Below are positions 42,191-50,613 of a DNA stretch of 64,000 nucleotides, one piece after another. Under the pieces are notes generated by a model, which saw only the letters and a list, made by a program, of their open reading frames with translations, had not been told where the DNA came from and searched no databases. The position numbers and the translations under genes are program-made. Source of the DNA: DASUPK01 sp963747425 (GTDB taxonomy: Bacteria; Actinomycetota; Thermoleophilia; Solirubrobacterales; 70-9); contig CAVVFJ010000018.1 in assembly GCA_963747425.1 (NCBI GenBank), forward strand, positions 80,116 through 144,115. The letters are read 5' to 3'. The stretch's first letter is position 1. Each line of letters begins with the position of its first letter.

Positions 42191-43035
42191 TCGGCGGGCC
42201 TGCCCAGACGGCGAATCACGGCGAACCCGACCATCTGCAGGCCGGCGGCCGCGACCAGCATCCCGGCCGAGGCCGGCTCGGAGACGACCCGGGAGACGAA
42301 TCCCGGCTGAAGGAGCTCGGCGAAGAGCGCCGCACCGGCCGGCAGGGCGACGACCAGCAGCCCGGTGAAGCGTGCCTGGGTGGTGGCCGCGCGAGCCTCG
42401 TCTTCGACCCGGTCGCGGTCCGCCGATGCCGCGGCCAGGCGGCGCATCAGGGACGCCACGTCCCCGCCGGCGACCTGCTGGCTGAGCAGCGCCTGTGCCA
42501 GGGAGTCGACGCGCTCAGAGCGCAGTCGGTCGCGCATCGCCCCCAGCGCGTCCCCGGTCGATGAGCCGAGCTCGAGGTCGGCGGCGACCCTGGCGAGCTC
42601 GGCCGAGGACGGCCCCTCGAGGGATCCGGCGGCCGCCGCCAGCGCGCCGCGCACGGAGTGCCCTCCCGAAATCGCGTCCGCGATCGCACCCGCGATGTCG
42701 GGGACTGACCGCTCGACCGACCGCCGGTATCGCTCCCGGCGCCGCGCGACCAGCATGCCCACGCACCACGGTCCCCCCGCAGCGGCCACCGCCGGCGGAC
42801 CAGGCCCCGCGACCAGGAGGGTCGTGGCGGCGATCGCGGCGCTGCCCAGCAAGGCCAGTCGCCGCTGCTCCTCGGCGCTCGGCGCGTAGCCCTCGCGACC
42901 GGCGCGGCCCAGCGGCGCTACCGACGTCCGCAGCCACGTTCCCAGCCGCGGCGCCGAGATGAGCGCCTCGCGGACCGCGATCGTCAGCAGCCCTCCCGCC
43001 AGCGCCGCTAGCGCGATCAGCGCCGGCTCGCCCAT
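42187..43035 (-). CDS. tadB: Tad/Flp pilus inner-membrane protein TadB (T2SSF)
   Basis: T2SSF-domain membrane protein of 282 residues: N-terminal helix LIALAALAGGLLTIAV, central helices, F domain VPDIAGAIADAISGGHSVRGALAAAAG and MRDRLRSERVDSLAQALLSQQVAGGDVASLMRRLA, then two C-terminal helices. It overlaps the tadA stop by 19 bases, so translation is coupled. It works with TadA and TadC to extrude pilin. Confidence 0.88.
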   Translation of the reverse strand: MGEPALIALAALAGGLLTIAVREALISAPRLGTWLRTSVAPLGRAGREGYAPSAEEQRRLALLGSAAIAATTLLVAGPGPPAVAAAGGPWCVGMLVARRRERYRRSVERSVPDIAGAIADAISGGHSVRGALAAAAGSLEGPSSAELARVAADLELGSSTGDALGAMRDRLRSERVDSLAQALLSQQVAGGDVASLMRRLAAASADRDRVEDEARAATTQARFTGLLVVALPAGAALFAELLQPGFVSRVVSEPASAGMLVAAAGLQMVGFAVIRRLGRPAD

Positions 43036-44195
43036 GGGCGTCCCTCCGTCTCGCTTCCCAGCCGGTAGAGCGCACGGACGCCCACAGAGCCGGCCGTCCG
43101 CACCACCTCCGCGACCTCCACCACGCGCCGCGACCCGTCGCTGAGCCGCGCCAGGTGGATGACCAGGTCGAGCCCGCGGCCCAGCTGCTCGCGAATCGCG
43201 TCGTGCGGCAGCCCCACCCCGGCCATCAGCGCCAGAGTCTCAATCCGGCGCAGGGCGTCCTCGGGCGAGTTCGCGTGCACGGTCGACAGCGCCCCTTCAT
43301 GGCCCGTGTTGAGCGCCATCACCAGATCCAGCGCCTCACCTCCGCGCACCTCGCCGATCACGATCCGGTCGGGACGCATCCGCAGGGCGCCGCGCAGGAG
43401 GTCGCGGATGGTCACCCGGCCGCGCCCCTCGACGTTAGCCGGACGGCTCTCGAGCCGGACGACGTGCGGCTGGCGGAGACGGAGCTCGGCCGCATCCTCG
43501 ATGGTGATCACCCGCTCGGCCTGATCGATGAAGGCCGAGAGGGCATTGAGCAGCGTGGTCTTGCCCGAGCCGGTCCCGCCACTCACCAGGATGCTTCGCC
43601 GTGCCCCGACCGCCGCGGCGAGCTCGTCGTGCAGCTCGGAGGTGAGGGTGCCCAGCTCGATCAGCTCCCGCGGGCCGGGACGGACGGCCGAGAAGCGGCG
43701 AATCGACATCGACGGGCCGTCGACCGAGAGCGGCGGGATCACCACGTGGACGCGCGAGCCGTCCTCCAGACGCGCGTCCACCATCGGGCTGAGCTCGTCC
43801 ACCCTGCGGCCAAGGGGCGTGAGGATCCTCTCGATCGCATCGCGCAGCGACTGCTCCGAAGGAAAGGAAACCTCGGTCCGCTCGATCCGACCCGCCCTCT
43901 CGACGTAGATGCGATCGTGCCCGTTGACCATCACCTCCTCGACCGCCGGATCGGCCAGCAGCTCCTCCAGAGGACCGAGACCGACCGCCTCGCGGAGGAT
44001 CAGCTCACACAGGCGGTCCCTGATCGGATCCTCGAGAACCGCCGCGTCCTCATCGACGAGCTCGCGGACCGCGTCGGACAGCGGTGCCATCGCACTTCCA
44101 CCGGACGCCGCCTGCGCCCGCCGGCGATCAACCAGCCGCCGTCGCAGCTCGGCGGCCAGCTCATCCAGGTGCCTGCGGCGGACACGCTCGTCCAC
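43017..44195 (-). CDS. tadA: Tad/CpaF secretion ATPase TadA
   Basis: Cytoplasmic hexameric ATPase of the Flp pilus, 392 residues. Visible are the N-terminal domain DPAVEEVMVNGHDRIYVERAGRIE, FSAVRPGPRELIELGTL, Walker A ILVSGGTGSGKTTLLNALSAFI, Asp box VITIEDAAELRLRQPHVVRLESRP, Walker B-like RMRPDRIVIGEVRGGEALD and the His box ALSTVHANSPEDALRRIETL. It heads the tadA-tadB-tadC run. Confidence 0.94.
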   Translation of the reverse strand: MDERVRRRHLDELAAELRRRLVDRRRAQAASGGSAMAPLSDAVRELVDEDAAVLEDPIRDRLCELILREAVGLGPLEELLADPAVEEVMVNGHDRIYVERAGRIERTEVSFPSEQSLRDAIERILTPLGRRVDELSPMVDARLEDGSRVHVVIPPLSVDGPSMSIRRFSAVRPGPRELIELGTLTSELHDELAAAVGARRSILVSGGTGSGKTTLLNALSAFIDQAERVITIEDAAELRLRQPHVVRLESRPANVEGRGRVTIRDLLRGALRMRPDRIVIGEVRGGEALDLVMALNTGHEGALSTVHANSPEDALRRIETLALMAGVGLPHDAIREQLGRGLDLVIHLARLSDGSRRVVEVAEVVRTAGSVGVRALYRLGSETEGRPWASRR

Positions 44196-44219
44196 CTGGG
44201 ACTAAGCGAGGAGCGCGGT

Positions 44220-44879
44220 CTACTCGCCCCCGGCGGACTCGCTCTCCGGCGAGGGAAACAGCACTTCTTCGAAACCGCCGAGCTGGTGGTAGAGGCGATT
44301 CTCCATCCGCAACAGCCAGATCAGCGAGGCGATCGCGACGATTCCGCCGAGACCGGCGCAGATCCCGAGCGGAGCCGCGGAGAGGGCGCCGATCGCGATC
44401 GCCACGGCTGCGCCGCCGACGACGCTGTTGATCACGGCGATCATCGACCCCGTGGTGAAGAACTGCTGGCGGCGCTCCAGGCTGACGCCCATGTTTCGGA
44501 TCACGCCGACGGCGTCGTCGTGGGCGGAGAGCATGAAGTAGCGCGCCTCCTCGCCGGCGATCTGCAGGTAGTAGTTGCGGATCCGGTTGATCGCCCTGCC
44601 CATCATCAGGTCCTCGACCCCGTTCTCGACGGTGCGGACGAAGGTGAAGATGCCGAGGACGTAAAGGGTCGGAAGCACCGTCAGGGCGAAGACCGTGAAT
44701 GAATCGCCGACCGAGGAGATCTGACCGATGAAGCCGAGCGCGACCAGGGTGCTGGAGACAGCGCTGATGTAGAGCGCCGCCCGCGCCGAGCTCTCTCCGG
44801 TCGCCTGCGCCCGAGCCCCCGCCAGCCCGAAGTGCTCGGTGGTGAGGGCGGTGAGCAACTGCTGGCGGTCGATCTCCAT
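44220..44879 (-). CDS. four-helix membrane protein, unknown function
   Basis: Protein of 219 residues from the ATG at 44879 (MEIDRQQLLTALTTEHFGLAG). Helices near 36-55 and 63-83, a cytoplasmic amphipathic stretch (MGRAINRIRNYYLQIAGEEARYF), then helices near 150-168 and 172-192. The helix-loop layout recalls SLATT-like conflict-system pore proteins, but I cannot assign it. It shares its start region with a repeated hairpin and is divergent from a macro-domain gene 39 bases away, which may mean joint function. Confidence 0.7.
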   Translation of the reverse strand: MEIDRQQLLTALTTEHFGLAGARAQATGESSARAALYISAVSSTLVALGFIGQISSVGDSFTVFALTVLPTLYVLGIFTFVRTVENGVEDLMMGRAINRIRNYYLQIAGEEARYFMLSAHDDAVGVIRNMGVSLERRQQFFTTGSMIAVINSVVGGAAVAIAIGALSAAPLGICAGLGGIVAIASLIWLLRMENRLYHQLGGFEEVLFPSPESESAGGE

Positions 44880-44920
44880 TAAACGGGTTGCTCTCCGCTT
44901 CGCTCCGAGCACCCTCGCAT
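44877..44920. repeat. CATTAAACGGGTTGC hairpin repeat, copy A
   Basis: CATTAAACGGGTTGCTC, a 13-base loop, then GAGCACCCTCGCAT. Stem GGGT-GCTC pairs with GAGC-ACCC. Its first CAT is the minus-strand start codon of the membrane protein and its last CATG holds the ATG of the macro-domain gene. Copy B lies at 45922-45957 with a changed but paired stem. Confidence 0.65.
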
Positions 44921-45446
44921 GAGCGCGACGGTAGCCTCACCTCCGGACGTGGCTGAGCTCGAGGTCAAGCAGGCGGACATCACCAAGCTCGAGGTCGACG
45001 CGATCGCAAACGCCGCCAACACACAGCTGCGGCACGGCGGCGGGGTCGCGGGAGCAATCTCTCGCGCAGGGGGCCCGGCCGTCCAGTCCGAGAGCGACGA
45101 CCGCGCCCCCATCGGGCTCGGGGAGGCCGTCGAGACGACCGCCGGGGAGATGCCCGCCCGCTGGGTGATCCACGCCGCGACTATGGAGCTCGGTGGCCCG
45201 ACCTCCGCGGAGATCATCCGCAGCGCCACCGCCAGCACGCTCGCCAAGGCGGACGAGCTCGGCGCGAAGAGCCTCGCTCTGGTCGCATTCGGGACGGGCG
45301 TCGGCGGTTTCCCGCTCGACGAGGCGGCGCGGATCGAGGTCGAGGATGTCCGGCGGCACCTCGACGCGGGCAGCGGGCTCGAGCGCGTCGTCTTCGCCGT
45401 CCATGGCGACGAGGCGGAGACCGCGTTCAACTCCGCGATTACTTAG
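44919..45446 (+). CDS. macro-domain protein (ADP-ribose binding/hydrolase)
   Basis: Macro domain of 175 residues. VKQADITKLEVDAIANAANTQLRHGGGVAGAISRAGG contains the Asn-Ala-Ala-Asn and GGGVAGAI loops that bind ADP-ribose; EMPARWVIHAATMELGG and LVAFGTGVGGFPLDEAARI complete the second binding loop. Relatives remove ADP-ribose or O-acetyl-ADP-ribose. It is divergent from a membrane protein and 20 bases before an AraC regulator. Confidence 0.9.
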   Translation: MSATVASPPDVAELEVKQADITKLEVDAIANAANTQLRHGGGVAGAISRAGGPAVQSESDDRAPIGLGEAVETTAGEMPARWVIHAATMELGGPTSAEIIRSATASTLAKADELGAKSLALVAFGTGVGGFPLDEAARIEVEDVRRHLDAGSGLERVVFAVHGDEAETAFNSAIT

Positions 45447-45466
45447 GCGGGCCGCCGGAGTCTCAG

Positions 45467-45898
45467 ATGTCAACGATGGCCTATCCCCCACCGGCACGGC
45501 ACCTGCTGCGCGCCAAGGACCTCGCCGACGCCCGCTACTCCGAGCAGCTCGACGTCGAGGACATGGCCGGCGCGGCGGGTCTCTCGAAGGCTCACTTCAG
45601 CCGCGAGTTCCGCCGGACCTTCGGCGAGTCGCCCCACCACTACCTGCTGACGAGGCGCCTGGAGCGCGCCGCCGCCCTGCTGCGGATGACCGACTGGAGC
45701 GTTGCCGAGGTCTGCCTGGAGGTCGGGCTGCGGAGCATCGGCTCCTTCACCACGAGCTTCAAGCGCGCCTACGGGCAGACCCCCACCGAGTACCGAGCCA
45801 GCCAGCCGCCCGCTGCCGCCTTCGCCAAGGTGCCGAGCTGCGTCCTCCGGACCTACCTCCGGCCCCAGACAGCACGTTTCAAGAAGACAGGGGAATGA
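45467..45898 (+). CDS. AraC-family transcriptional regulator (single HTH domain)
   Basis: A 143-residue protein made of the two AraC helix-turn-helix units: LDVEDMAGAAGLSKAHFSREFRRTFGESPHHYLLTRRLERAA and WSVAEVCLEVGLRSIGSFTTSFKRAYGQTPTEYRAS. No ligand domain is present. The start is probably the ATG at 45467 or the one three codons later. A VOC protein gene follows, a pair often seen in actinobacteria, with the AraC protein inferred to control it. Confidence 0.9.
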   Translation: MSTMAYPPPARHLLRAKDLADARYSEQLDVEDMAGAAGLSKAHFSREFRRTFGESPHHYLLTRRLERAAALLRMTDWSVAEVCLEVGLRSIGSFTTSFKRAYGQTPTEYRASQPPAAAFAKVPSCVLRTYLRPQTARFKKTGE

Positions 45899-45921
45899 GC
45901 CGCGACTAGCTTGGTCCCCGG

Positions 45922-45957
45922 CATTAAACGGGTTGCCCCTTCGGGGCACCCTCGCAT
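45922..45957. repeat. CATTAAACGGGTTGC hairpin repeat, copy B
   Basis: CATTAAACGGGTTGCCCC, TTC, GGGGCACCCTCGCAT. The flanks match copy A exactly (CATTAAACGGGTTGC and GCACCCTCGCAT), while the inner stem changes from CTC/GAG to CCCC/GGGG, keeping pairing. It lies between the AraC and VOC genes, upstream of a good ribosome site. Confidence 0.65.
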
Positions 45958-45977
45958 CCCAACCGAAAGGAGACGAG

Positions 45978-46394
45978 ATGATCACCGTGGCCAATGGACA
46001 GGTCTGGGTGCACGACCAGGACGAGGCCCTTGAGTTCTGGACCAAGAAGGTCGGATGGGAGGTCCGCTCCGACATCACGATGGCCGAGCTCGGAGGCTTC
46101 CGCTGGCTCACCGTCGGGGCCCCGGGCCAGGAATTCTCCCTTGCCCTGATGGCCATCCCCGGCCCGCCGGTGATGGACGAGGAGACGCAGAAGCAGGTCC
46201 AGGACCTGATGTCCAAGGGCGTCGCCGGAACGGTCTTCCTGACCGCCGACGACGTCCAGGCCAGCTACGAGGAGCTCAAGGATCGAGGTGTCGAGTTCAC
46301 AGAGGCGCCGGCCGAGCAGCCGTATGGGCTCGACTCCGAGTTTCGTGACCCGTCGGGCAACAAGTACCGGCTCGGCAAGCCGACAGTTGGCTGA
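45978..46394 (+). CDS. VOC-family protein (glyoxalase/bleomycin resistance fold)
   Basis: Two-module VOC protein of 138 residues: QVWVHDQDEALEFWTKKVGWEVRSDITM, FRWLTVGAPGQEFSLALM, TVFLTADDVQASYEELKDRGVEFTEAP and the final FRDPSGNKYRL motif. The Glu/His metal positions are only partly present. A strong ribosome site (AAAGGAGACGAG) precedes the ATG. Its TGA abuts the convergent cpaB stop (TGATCA). Substrate unknown. Confidence 0.9.
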   Translation: MITVANGQVWVHDQDEALEFWTKKVGWEVRSDITMAELGGFRWLTVGAPGQEFSLALMAIPGPPVMDEETQKQVQDLMSKGVAGTVFLTADDVQASYEELKDRGVEFTEAPAEQPYGLDSEFRDPSGNKYRLGKPTVG

Positions 46395-47042
46395 TCAGGT
46401 CCTCGGCAGCAGGCGAATCTCGCGCCCGGCGCTCTGTGCGCCGATCAGTGAGAGCGCCTGCTGCTCGGTGACCGCGAGGGTGGCGGACCAGCCCTCGCCC
46501 GGGCCGGCCGGGCTGCGAAGCGCGAGGAGCCTCACGTCCGTCGCGGCGATGCGGGCCTGAGCCGATCGCCCGAGCCCGCCCTGACGCGCGACGACGACGT
46601 CGACGCGGCTCCCCTCGGGCGAGCCGTCCCCGACGGTGAGGGCCTCGGCTCCGGCAACCGCGACCTGAACCGGGCGCAGCCCCTGCCCCACTCCCGGCGC
46701 CCGCGGCGCGTCCACGTGCGGCACGGCGAGCTGGGCGCCGAGCACGTAGGAGCCGGCGGGGATCGTGGCACCCGGAGCTCGGCCAAGTGCGTCGGCCGGG
46801 CGCACCAACGCCCCGGGAGGGACAAAGCTCGCGGGGACCCGCCGCACGGCGAGCGCGGCCCCCACCCTGTCCACCCCGATCGGCTTGCCCGCCGGCAGCT
46901 CGGCCGTGGCCACCACCACGGCACGCAGCGGCCCGTAACGGGCCTCGACGCGCGAGCGATAGCGGCCCGCGACCGTGGCGGCGAGCACCGCGCAGACGAG
47001 GGCGGCGACGAGAAAGACCAGCGCCCGGGTGCGGCGGCTCAC
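46395..47042 (-). CDS. cpaB: Flp pilus assembly protein CpaB/RcpC (SAF domain)
   Basis: A 215-residue protein from a GTG that overlaps the kinase stop (GTGA). N-terminal membrane helix (ALVFLVAALVCAVLAATVAG), then a SAF domain VVVATAELPAGKPIGVDRVGAAL and the RcpC-like domain GSRVDVVVARQGG. Fits CpaB, the periplasmic/wall part of the Tad machine. It is separated from tadABC by a 2-kb plus-strand block. Confidence 0.82.
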   Translation of the reverse strand: MSRRTRALVFLVAALVCAVLAATVAGRYRSRVEARYGPLRAVVVATAELPAGKPIGVDRVGAALAVRRVPASFVPPGALVRPADALGRAPGATIPAGSYVLGAQLAVPHVDAPRAPGVGQGLRPVQVAVAGAEALTVGDGSPEGSRVDVVVARQGGLGRSAQARIAATDVRLLALRSPAGPGEGWSATLAVTEQQALSLIGAQSAGREIRLLPRT

Positions 47043-47668
47043 GCCGCCAGGGCGTAGCCGGGCTCGGCCAGCGGCAGCTCGAGCGCCGCGACGCAACCGC
47101 TCCCCGTCCGGCAGAGGGCAAACCGTCCGCGATGAGCGCTGGCCACCTCGGTCACGACCTTCGTTCCATGGCCGCGTCGCGGGTCGGCACACTCGGACGT
47201 GCGCTCCTCCCCGACACCATTTGCGATCGTGATCCGGACGCGGCCCGCCACCCGGGCCCCGGTGACGACCACCGGCGGCCCGCCATGCTCGAGCGCGTTC
47301 GCGACGAGGTTGTCGAGTGCCTGCGCCAGCCTGGCCGAGTCCCCCTCGATCGGCGCCGGGCCCGCGTCCCAGTAGACGCGGATCCCGCCCGCATGAGCCG
47401 CCGCCGAGCGCCACCGCTCGAGACAGGCGAGCACCGCCTCCCGGCACGAGAAGCGCCGCGCCGGCCGAGAGGTCGCGTCGCCGTTGAGCGTCCCGTCCAG
47501 ATCGTCGAGGGCGCTGGCCGCCACCTCGAGGAGGCCGCGGCGGCTGGCGGTCGGGGGCGCGGCGGCGGGCCGGCCCGAGCCCTCCTCCAGGAGAACGAGG
47601 GCCTGGAGCGGGCGCCTCAGCTCGTGCAGCGCCCGGTTGAGCGCGCGCTTGTGTCCGGGCGTGATCAC
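47039..47668 (-). CDS. soluble sensor histidine kinase
   Basis: Cytoplasmic kinase of 209 residues without membrane segments. A short HisKA helix pair with the likely phosphoacceptor His in NRALHELRRPLQALVLL, and an HATPase domain with LAQALDNLVANALEHGG (N box), HGTKVVTEVASAHRGRF (G box region) and a final strand. It overlaps the response regulator upstream and cpaB downstream by four bases each, so this two-component pair probably controls, or is made with, the pilus genes. Confidence 0.85.
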   Translation of the reverse strand: MITPGHKRALNRALHELRRPLQALVLLEEGSGRPAAAPPTASRRGLLEVAASALDDLDGTLNGDATSRPARRFSCREAVLACLERWRSAAAHAGGIRVYWDAGPAPIEGDSARLAQALDNLVANALEHGGPPVVVTGARVAGRVRITIANGVGEERTSECADPRRGHGTKVVTEVASAHRGRFALCRTGSGCVAALELPLAEPGYALAA

Positions 47669-48370
47669 CAGTCGAGCAGCCTGTAGCCGACGCCCCAGCA
47701 GTTGAAGACGTATCGCGTCCCATCCGGGTCGAGCTTGCGCCGCAGCCGGCTGGCGTGAGAGTCGAGGGTCCGGGTGCGCCCCTTCGACCGAAAGCCCCAG
47801 ACGTCCCGCAGCAGCTCGTCCTTGGTGAAGACGCGCCGCGGCTCGGAGGCCAGGGCCCGCAGCAGCGCGAACTCCTTGTTCGCCAGCTGGACCTGGCGCT
47901 CGCCGACCGTGACGCGACGGGTGACGGGGTCGACGCTCAGGTCGCCGACCCGGATCGGCCCGCGGCGAGCGCCGGCCCGCCTCCGCAGAACGGCGGCCAC
48001 TCGCGCCAGCAGCTCCGGGTAGTGGAACGGCTTCGGCAGGTAGTCGTCCGCGCCGGCCTCGAAGCCCCGCAGCCGGTCGGCCTCGCTGGTCCGGCCCGAG
48101 AGCACCAGCACCGGCAGCTCGGGATCGATGCGCTCGCCGGACCCGCGGATCTCCCGCAGCACGTCGATCCCCGGGGCGTCCGGTAGCCCGAGATCCAGCA
48201 GGATCAGGTCCGGGTGGTTGTAGCCGCAGAGCCGGAGCGCGTCGGAGGCGCTCGGCGCCGGGAGGGCGCGGTAGCGGTCAGCGGTCAGGTGATCGCAGAG
48301 CAGCTCGCGCGTCGCGATCGTCGTCCTCGCAGACCACCACCGTGGCGAGCTCTTCGACGTTCGGCAGCAC
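47665..48370 (-). CDS. OmpR/PhoB-family response regulator, frameshifted
   Basis: Receiver plus winged-helix regulator. The first residues from the GTG at 48370 read LPNVEELATVVVCEDDDRDAR with the acidic triplet. After about 48305-48313 a second frame continues ELLCDHLTADRYRAL, DLILLDLGLPDAPGID (phospho-Asp), VLVLSGRTSEADRLRGFEAGADDYLPKPF and the winged helix NKEFALLRALASEPRRVFTKDELL to GYRLLDW. One missing base in GACGCGCGAG explains the break. It overlaps the kinase gene by four bases. It may be intact in the cell if this is an assembly error. Confidence 0.82.
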
Positions 48371-48387
48371 GCCTCGTTAAGCGAGGC
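48371..48387. promoter_or_regulatory. 6-bp inverted repeat upstream of the response regulator
   Basis: GCCTCG and CGAGGC with a TTAAG spacer, directly upstream of the GTG start. It may be a small operator or part of the leader. Confidence 0.3.
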
Positions 48388-48408
48388 GCCCGCGACAATC
48401 TCCCCCGC

Positions 48409-48771
48409 TCAGCGCCGCAGCTTGATCACGTTGACCACGAGATCCTTGTCGCGACCCTCGCGCTGGGTGCAGACGAAGAAGTCCTCCGGCAGATCACAGG
48501 CGATGTTCACCGGGGTCCGGGTCCGTTCGCAGTGCGCGTCCGTGGTCTTTCCCGGGAAGTGGATCCGCACGCAGCTGCCGTTCAGCACCTCCGACACCAG
48601 ATAGTCGCCCGGGTCAACGGACCTGTGGTCCCGACCATCGCCCTCGTCCAGGCCGACCACGATCTCACGGTTCGTCTGGTTGTGAACCTGGACGGTCGAG
48701 GTCTTGAAGGCCTGGGCCGTCCCCGCACTCAGAAAGAGAGCGGCGACGCCGATGAGTGCGATCCGTCGCAT
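48409..48771 (-). CDS. small secreted protein, unknown function
   Basis: A 120-residue protein with a clear signal peptide (IALIGVAALFLSAGTAQA). The mature part is beta-rich with four Cys residues (GSCVRIHFPG, DAHCERT, NIACDLPEDFFVCTQ), probably two disulfides. No family is recognised. The 38 bases before the response regulator start and 57 bases after the MFS gene suggest its own unit. Confidence 0.75.
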   Translation of the reverse strand: MRRIALIGVAALFLSAGTAQAFKTSTVQVHNQTNREIVVGLDEGDGRDHRSVDPGDYLVSEVLNGSCVRIHFPGKTTDAHCERTRTPVNIACDLPEDFFVCTQREGRDKDLVVNVIKLRR

Positions 48772-48828
48772 CGCAGGGGTATCGGCGGATGGCGGCCGCG
48801 CCTTTACTTCTCGAGCGGGTGGTGCGCA

Positions 48829-50289
48829 TCAGAGGTGCAGGCGGCGCCGCTCGAGCCTGTGCTCGGGGTGCTCCTCCGGCGCCGGCTCGTCTCCCCCGGT
48901 CCGCCGCACCAGTGCCCAGGTGAGGATCGCCCCCACCGAGACGAGGCCGACGAGGACCCAGGTCGAGTCGCCCAGCGCGGTGGCGAAGGCAGCGGCGGCG
49001 TCGCCGGGATGCTGCGCGAGCCGGTCGTCCTCGATGCTCTGGAAGACCGCCGTGACGATCGCGAGCGCGACCGCGCCCGCGGTCACCCGGATCATCGCCA
49101 GCACGCCCGCGGCGATCCCGGCCTTGGCGCGCGGCATCGCCAGCATCGCCGCGGTCGACATCGGCGCGTAGACGAGGCCGAGGGAGATGCCGAAGAGCAG
49201 ATACCCGGGTAGCAGCGCGCCGAAGGAGCTTGAGGCGTCGATCTGGGTCAGCAGGGCCAGGCCGACCGCCCCGCAGACCATGCCGAGCGTCATCAGGCCG
49301 CGGGGGCCGAAGCGCTCGATCAGGGGGCCGCAGAACGGCGAGATGAAGACCATCGGCGCCGTGATCGGCAGCACGAGCACCCCGGCCGCGACCGGCCCGT
49401 GGTCGAGGACCTCCTGCAGGTACTGGGGCTGGAAGAAGATCACGGCCCAGTAGGCGCCGACGAGGGCGAACGCCGCCGCCGAGGCACCCAGATAGGGGCC
49501 GTTGCGGAAGAGATCGAAATCGACGATCGGGGACTCCACCCGGTGCTCGACCGCCCAGAACGCGGCGAGAAGCAGCAGGCCCGCCGCCAGCAGGCCGAGG
49601 GTCTTGGCGGATCCCCAGCCCCACTCGTCCGAGCGGACCAGCGCAAAGACGACGGCGAACAGACCCGGCGTGAAGGTCGCGAGACCGGCGAGGTCGAGCC
49701 TGGGAGGCGAGGTCTCGTCGCGCGACTCGTGAGCCGCCCAGCGGGTGATCGCTATGCCCGCGGCGCAGATCGGCAGGTTGATCCAGAAGATCAGCCGCCA
49801 ATCGACGTCGATCAGCACGCCCCCGACGAGCGGCCCGATCGCGAGCGCGAGCGCCGAGACCGCCGCCCAGATGCCGAGGGCCTGGCCCTGCTGCTCGACC
49901 GGGAACGCGTGGCTGACGATCGCCAGGGAGAGCGAGAGCATCGCCGCGCCGCCCGCCCCCTGGATCACGCGCGCCGCGACCAGCACCAGGTCGTCCTCGG
50001 CCACGGCCGCGAGCACCGAACCGGCCGCGAAGACCGCCATCCCGATCAGGAAGACCAGGCGCCGGCCGTAGATGTCGCCGAGCCTGCCCGCCGTCACCAC
50101 CAGGACGCTGATCACCAGCAGGTAGCCGTTCAGCACCCACTGCACGTTGTCGCGGGAGGCGTGCAGCTCCCTCTCGATGGTCGGCAGCGCGAGAGCGACG
50201 ACGGTGGAGTCGAGCATCAGGATGAACAGCCCCAGGCACGTGCCGACGAGCACCCACCATTGCCGCCTGGATTCGGCGGCCGAGGTCAC
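48829..50289 (-). CDS. MFS exporter, DHA2 family (14 helices)
   Basis: Drug:proton antiporter-like protein of 486 residues. LIMLDSTVVALALPTIERELHASRDNVQWVLNGYLLVISVLVV in helices 1-2, motif A GRLGDIYGRRLVF, motif C GPLVGGVLIDVDWRLIFWINLP and fourteen hydrophobic segments. A short charged tail ends ERRRLHL. It overlaps the DUF192 stop by four bases. Substrate unknown; it is different in sequence from the DHA2 protein at 10 kb. Confidence 0.92.
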   Translation of the reverse strand: MTSAAESRRQWWVLVGTCLGLFILMLDSTVVALALPTIERELHASRDNVQWVLNGYLLVISVLVVTAGRLGDIYGRRLVFLIGMAVFAAGSVLAAVAEDDLVLVAARVIQGAGGAAMLSLSLAIVSHAFPVEQQGQALGIWAAVSALALAIGPLVGGVLIDVDWRLIFWINLPICAAGIAITRWAAHESRDETSPPRLDLAGLATFTPGLFAVVFALVRSDEWGWGSAKTLGLLAAGLLLLAAFWAVEHRVESPIVDFDLFRNGPYLGASAAAFALVGAYWAVIFFQPQYLQEVLDHGPVAAGVLVLPITAPMVFISPFCGPLIERFGPRGLMTLGMVCGAVGLALLTQIDASSSFGALLPGYLLFGISLGLVYAPMSTAAMLAMPRAKAGIAAGVLAMIRVTAGAVALAIVTAVFQSIEDDRLAQHPGDAAAAFATALGDSTWVLVGLVSVGAILTWALVRRTGGDEPAPEEHPEHRLERRRLHL

Positions 50290-50591
50290 TCAGGGGATGG
50301 CAGCTCGAGCACGGCCATCGCGCCGGGGCAGCGTATGACCCGGCCCGGCGGCACAGCGCGCCGGAGCTCCACCACCCGGTCCTCTGCATCCAGGAAGACC
50401 AGATCGAGCCGGAACCGCATCCCGAAGGTGTGGACGCTGCGGCAGCGCGGGATCAGCAGTCCGTCTCCGGCGCGCCGCCGCGAGAGCAGCGCGAGCCCAA
50501 GCAGCCGGCTGAGCCGCGTCGTCGCGACCGGGACCTGAAAGCCGAGCGGCGCGGCGCGCTCGCAGCGGCGGAAGCGGGGTGGCGTCTCCAC
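50286..50591 (-). CDS. DUF192 family protein
   Basis: A 101-residue protein from the GTG at 50591. It has LSRLLGLALLSRRRAGDGLLIPRC, then VHTFGMRFRLDLVFLDAEDRVV and the final PGRVIRCPGAMAVLEL, the DUF192 core. These proteins are often exported and occur next to Tad pilus or archaeal genes, but this one lacks an obvious signal peptide. It is divergent from a Bax-inhibitor gene 22 bases away. Function unknown. Confidence 0.88.
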   Translation of the reverse strand: METPPRFRRCERAAPLGFQVPVATTRLSRLLGLALLSRRRAGDGLLIPRCRSVHTFGMRFRLDLVFLDAEDRVVELRRAVPPGRVIRCPGAMAVLELPSPE

Positions 50592-50613
50592 CCTTCCATA
50601 AGCTTCGGCGCCG

